From Flavobacteriales bacterium (GTDB lineage: Bacteria > Bacteroidota > Bacteroidia > Flavobacteriales_D > Parvicellaceae): a DNA stretch of 8,493 bases. The position numbers were made by a program, and so were the translations under genes. Numbering within the stretch: position 1 is the stretch's first letter; each line of letters starts with the position of its first letter. The notes under the pieces are model-generated. The model made no database searches. It had not been told where the DNA came from and saw only the letters and a program-made list of their open reading frames with translations. The stretch covers positions 1-8,493 of the forward strand of contig JALTUD010000092.1 in NCBI GenBank assembly GCA_027047735.1, written 5' to 3'. This document shows, in pieces, positions 7,191 to 8,493 of the stretch.

Positions 7191-8108
7191 TTAATTTTCA
7201 AATTTTGTTTTCCATAGTGCTTCATTTTGCCAATTATCTTTCATTCCCAAAGCATTTGGGTCAACATTCGGATAATTTTTGAATATTGCTTCTAACCTTT
7301 CTGTAAAGTTGTTAGGTTTAATGGTGTTTAGCATATATTTCATTAAGCACATATGAATATACAATTTACTAAATTCGTGTTGTTTTGGTACTTCTTGTAT
7401 CCAGTTGTTGGGCGGTTTAGAAAGTAGCTTTACTGTACCTGGTAAATTTTTGTTCCACAACCTTGTGTGATGTGCACAAAAATTACGTATTTGTGCTATA
7501 GACTGTAACCAACTAGGTAAATAAGTATGGTTTACTGCTCCAAATTCTTTTGCTATAGTATCTTTAGATTTGGTTTTGTGTTTTAAGTTTCCATATAGTT
7601 TTGAAAGACTTCCAAAACTGGTTTGTTCTAAAGATTTCCAAGCAGGAGGAAAACGCTTGTCGTCTTTGTGTTTCTTTAAGTGGTTTTTAATGGCTTTGTC
7701 TTTTGTTCTGCTAATTTCACCTTCTAAGGAAGAAAGTGTTTTAACCAATGCTCTGCTATCTGTAAATAGTTCAAAATTTTGAAACCACCAAGGGTCAAAT
7801 TCAAGTGATAAATGATAAATTAATTTTGTTCGTAAACTGATTTCTATTTTTTCGATAACATCAAATAAAAGTAAGCGTAGTTCTGCATCAAAATTATAGA
7901 GGGCAATAACATCTTCAAAGGTACTGTTAGGCTTGAAAATATGATTTTCTTTATCCGATTGCATTACATACCAGTACTCGCCTAAGCGATAGTAACTTAT
8001 GTTTTGTAAATACTTTTGGGCAATATTTGGCTTTGAAATTTGTAAACCTCTTTTTTGAAGTTTTTCTATTTGCTCAGGTATGGTTTTAGCTTTTTTAGTA
8101 AACATCAT
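7191..8108 (-). CDS. Abi_2 (AbiD/AbiF-like) family HEPN protein, putative abortive-infection RNase
   Basis: A 305-aa protein of the Abi_2 family, first known from lactococcal phage abortive-infection genes. The N-terminal family signature is clear: a PEQIEKLQKRGL segment (11-22), ISYYRLGEYW (37-46), F64-EDVIALYNFD (64-74), then a KIEISLRTKL helix (87-96). The HEPN RNase motif R-x4-H is R208-NFCA-H213, followed by H214 and RLWN (216-219). R93-x5-H99 is a second, weaker R/H pair. HEPN proteins with this motif usually cut RNA, so the likely role is to shut down a phage-infected cell. No signal peptide or membrane segment is seen, so it should be cytoplasmic. Two adjacent ATGs (8108 and 8105) can both serve as start; neither has a Shine-Dalgarno sequence. 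It sits between hsdS and hsdR, 10 bp before hsdR, as prrC does in EcoprrI-type cassettes. Members of this family have been linked in recent work to RNA antitoxins and to the origin of Cas13; I cite that from memory. The trigger and RNA target are unknown. Confidence 0.9.
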   Translation of the reverse strand: MMFTKKAKTIPEQIEKLQKRGLQISKPNIAQKYLQNISYYRLGEYWYVMQSDKENHIFKPNSTFEDVIALYNFDAELRLLLFDVIEKIEISLRTKLIYHLSLEFDPWWFQNFELFTDSRALVKTLSSLEGEISRTKDKAIKNHLKKHKDDKRFPPAWKSLEQTSFGSLSKLYGNLKHKTKSKDTIAKEFGAVNHTYLPSWLQSIAQIRNFCAHHTRLWNKNLPGTVKLLSKPPNNWIQEVPKQHEFSKLYIHMCLMKYMLNTIKPNNFTERLEAIFKNYPNVDPNALGMKDNWQNEALWKTKFEN

Positions 8109-8141
8109 TTCTATTATAAAGATAAGAAAATATAGTGTTTA

Positions 8142-8149
8142 CAAAGGTA
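8142..8149 (-). promoter_or_regulatory. Possible -7 box for the Abi_2-hsdR pair
   Basis: Read on the minus strand this is TACCTTTG, an exact match to the Bacteroidota -7 consensus TAnnTTTG. It ends 33 bp before the Abi_2 start, leaving a 5' leader of about 25-30 nt. No good -33 TTG is found at the expected spacing. If real, the pair could be transcribed independently of hsdS. Confidence 0.4.
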
Positions 8150-8151
8150 CT

Positions 8152-8203
8152 AAAAGCAAAAGACACACCCTGGGACGCTGTTCTAATGGGTAGCGTGGTG
8201 TGT
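8152..8203 (-). terminator. Hairpin with T-rich tail between hsdS and the Abi_2 gene (terminator, attenuator or small-RNA end)
   Basis: On the minus strand ACACACC (8203-8197) pairs with GGTGTGT (8169-8163), and ACGCT (8196-8192) with AGCGT (8179-8175). A 5-nt bulge (CCCAG) lies on the 3' side and the loop is 12 nt. The right arm is followed by CTTTTGCTTTT (8162-8152). A GC-containing stem with a T-rich tail is the form of an intrinsic terminator, here placed after hsdS and before the Abi_2 gene. A competing short stem is possible: TGTGT (8215-8211) with ACACA (8203-8199). That would break the main stem, so attenuation is conceivable. Confidence 0.5.
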
Positions 8204-8213
8204 ACTGTTGACA

Positions 8214-8221
8214 CAAATGTA
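8214..8221 (-). promoter_or_regulatory. Possible -7 box just ahead of the hairpin in the hsdS-Abi_2 gap
   Basis: Read on the minus strand this is TACATTTG, matching TAnnTTTG. Transcription from it would begin near 8207, a few bases before the hairpin, and would give an RNA of about 55 nt if it ended in the T-rich tail near 8152. No -33 TTG is seen; upstream is an A-rich run. The match may be chance. Confidence 0.3.
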
Positions 8222-8260
8222 GGTATATATTTTCTATTTTGCATTATTTTTTATTCTTTT

Positions 8261-8493
8261 TTACACAAACATACGCTGCAACAAGCCTTTTTTCCATTCT
8301 TTGGTTTGTGCTATTTGTTGGTTTACATTGGCTATTTTCTCGTCTATTTTGCTTAGAAAATTGGCTATTTTGGTTTGTTCGGCTAGGGTAGCTAAATACA
8401 GTTCTATTTTAGAAAATTCAGTTTTATTTATTATTGGTAATGTTGTGTTTGCTTGAGTTGCTTTTATTTTTGGTGTTAACTGTAACATTGAAT
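8261..8493 (-). CDS. hsdS: Type I restriction-modification specificity subunit (HsdS), C-terminal end only
   Basis: The last 77 or so codons of an open frame that runs off the right edge without a stop; the Met at 8488 is internal, preceded by Ser. HsdS carries two target-recognition domains that read the bipartite DNA site and two helical coiled-coil spacers that hold HsdM. What is seen here is the distal spacer: LAEQTKIANFLSKIDEKI followed by the family's typical ending QTKEWKKGLLQRMFV, in the EQxKIAxFLxxID...KKGLLQxMF pattern common to HsdS C-termini. The preceding residues are the end of the second recognition domain. The stop (TAA, 8263-8261) is normal, so this end is not truncated. The methylated sequence cannot be predicted from this fragment. 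hsdS is followed by a 152-bp gap, the Abi_2 gene and hsdR, all in the same direction. Confidence 0.92.
   Translation of the reverse strand, partial: SMLQLTPKIKATQANTTLPIINKTEFSKIELYLATLAEQTKIANFLSKIDEKIANVNQQIAQTKEWKKGLLQRMFV

Noticed and set aside
7191..8260. Possible CRISPR or Cas13 locus because of the HEPN protein.
   Set aside because: No repeat-spacer array is present, and the protein has 305 aa with Abi_2 signatures, far shorter than known Cas13 effectors.
8135..8356. A 73-codon plus-strand frame with a hydrophobic C-terminal half, crossing the hsdS-Abi_2 gap; considered as a small toxic membrane peptide.
   Set aside because: About half of it is antisense to the Lys/Glu-rich hsdS coiled coil, which by itself produces Phe/Leu-rich reverse translations. 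It has no ribosome-binding signal and overlaps the hairpin and promoter-like sites used by the other strand.
191..8493. DISARM, Zorya or BREX system centred on the SNF2 motor.
   Set aside because: None of the partner genes (DrmA/B/C, ZorA/B, PglX/PglZ/BrxC) is visible in the window, and the SNF2 gene is convergent with the restriction genes, not in an operon with them.

Overview
The window looks like an accessory defence segment from a low-GC Bacteroidota genome, most likely a flavobacterium. Three things point there. The two intergenic stretches next to gene starts contain Bacteroidota-type -7 boxes (TAnnTTTG). The gene starts lack Shine-Dalgarno sequences. The left edge carries a hairpin element of a kind I remember as dispersed in flavobacterial genomes. 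The taxon is inferred from these features, not proven.

Layout. Positions 1-190 are non-coding and hold a structured element with two strong hairpins, followed by a -7 box that almost touches the next start codon. Positions 191-3922 (+) encode a large SNF2-family DNA translocase with two N-terminal SWIM zinc fingers. Positions 3923-4282 are a gene-free convergent spacer with several inverted and direct repeats. From 4283 to the right edge everything is on the minus strand. In transcription order these are the 3' end of hsdS (cut by the window edge), a 150-bp gap with a hairpin plus T-rich tail and two possible promoters, an Abi_2 (AbiD/AbiF-like) HEPN protein, and a complete hsdR.

How the genes fit together. 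hsdS and hsdR belong to a type I restriction-modification system; hsdM and most of hsdS must lie beyond the right edge. The Abi_2 gene sits between hsdS and hsdR, 10 bp ahead of hsdR, so those two are probably co-transcribed. This is the position held by the anticodon nuclease gene prrC in EcoprrI-type cassettes, where the restriction complex keeps the nuclease silent until a phage disables restriction. A comparable two-layer defence (DNA cleavage backed by an RNase-driven abortive response) is the most interesting reading. The hairpin region ahead of the Abi_2 gene could be a terminator or attenuator, or a small RNA controlling the HEPN protein. The SWIM-SNF2 gene is a separate transcription unit and may be an unrelated chromosomal gene at the edge of the defence segment.
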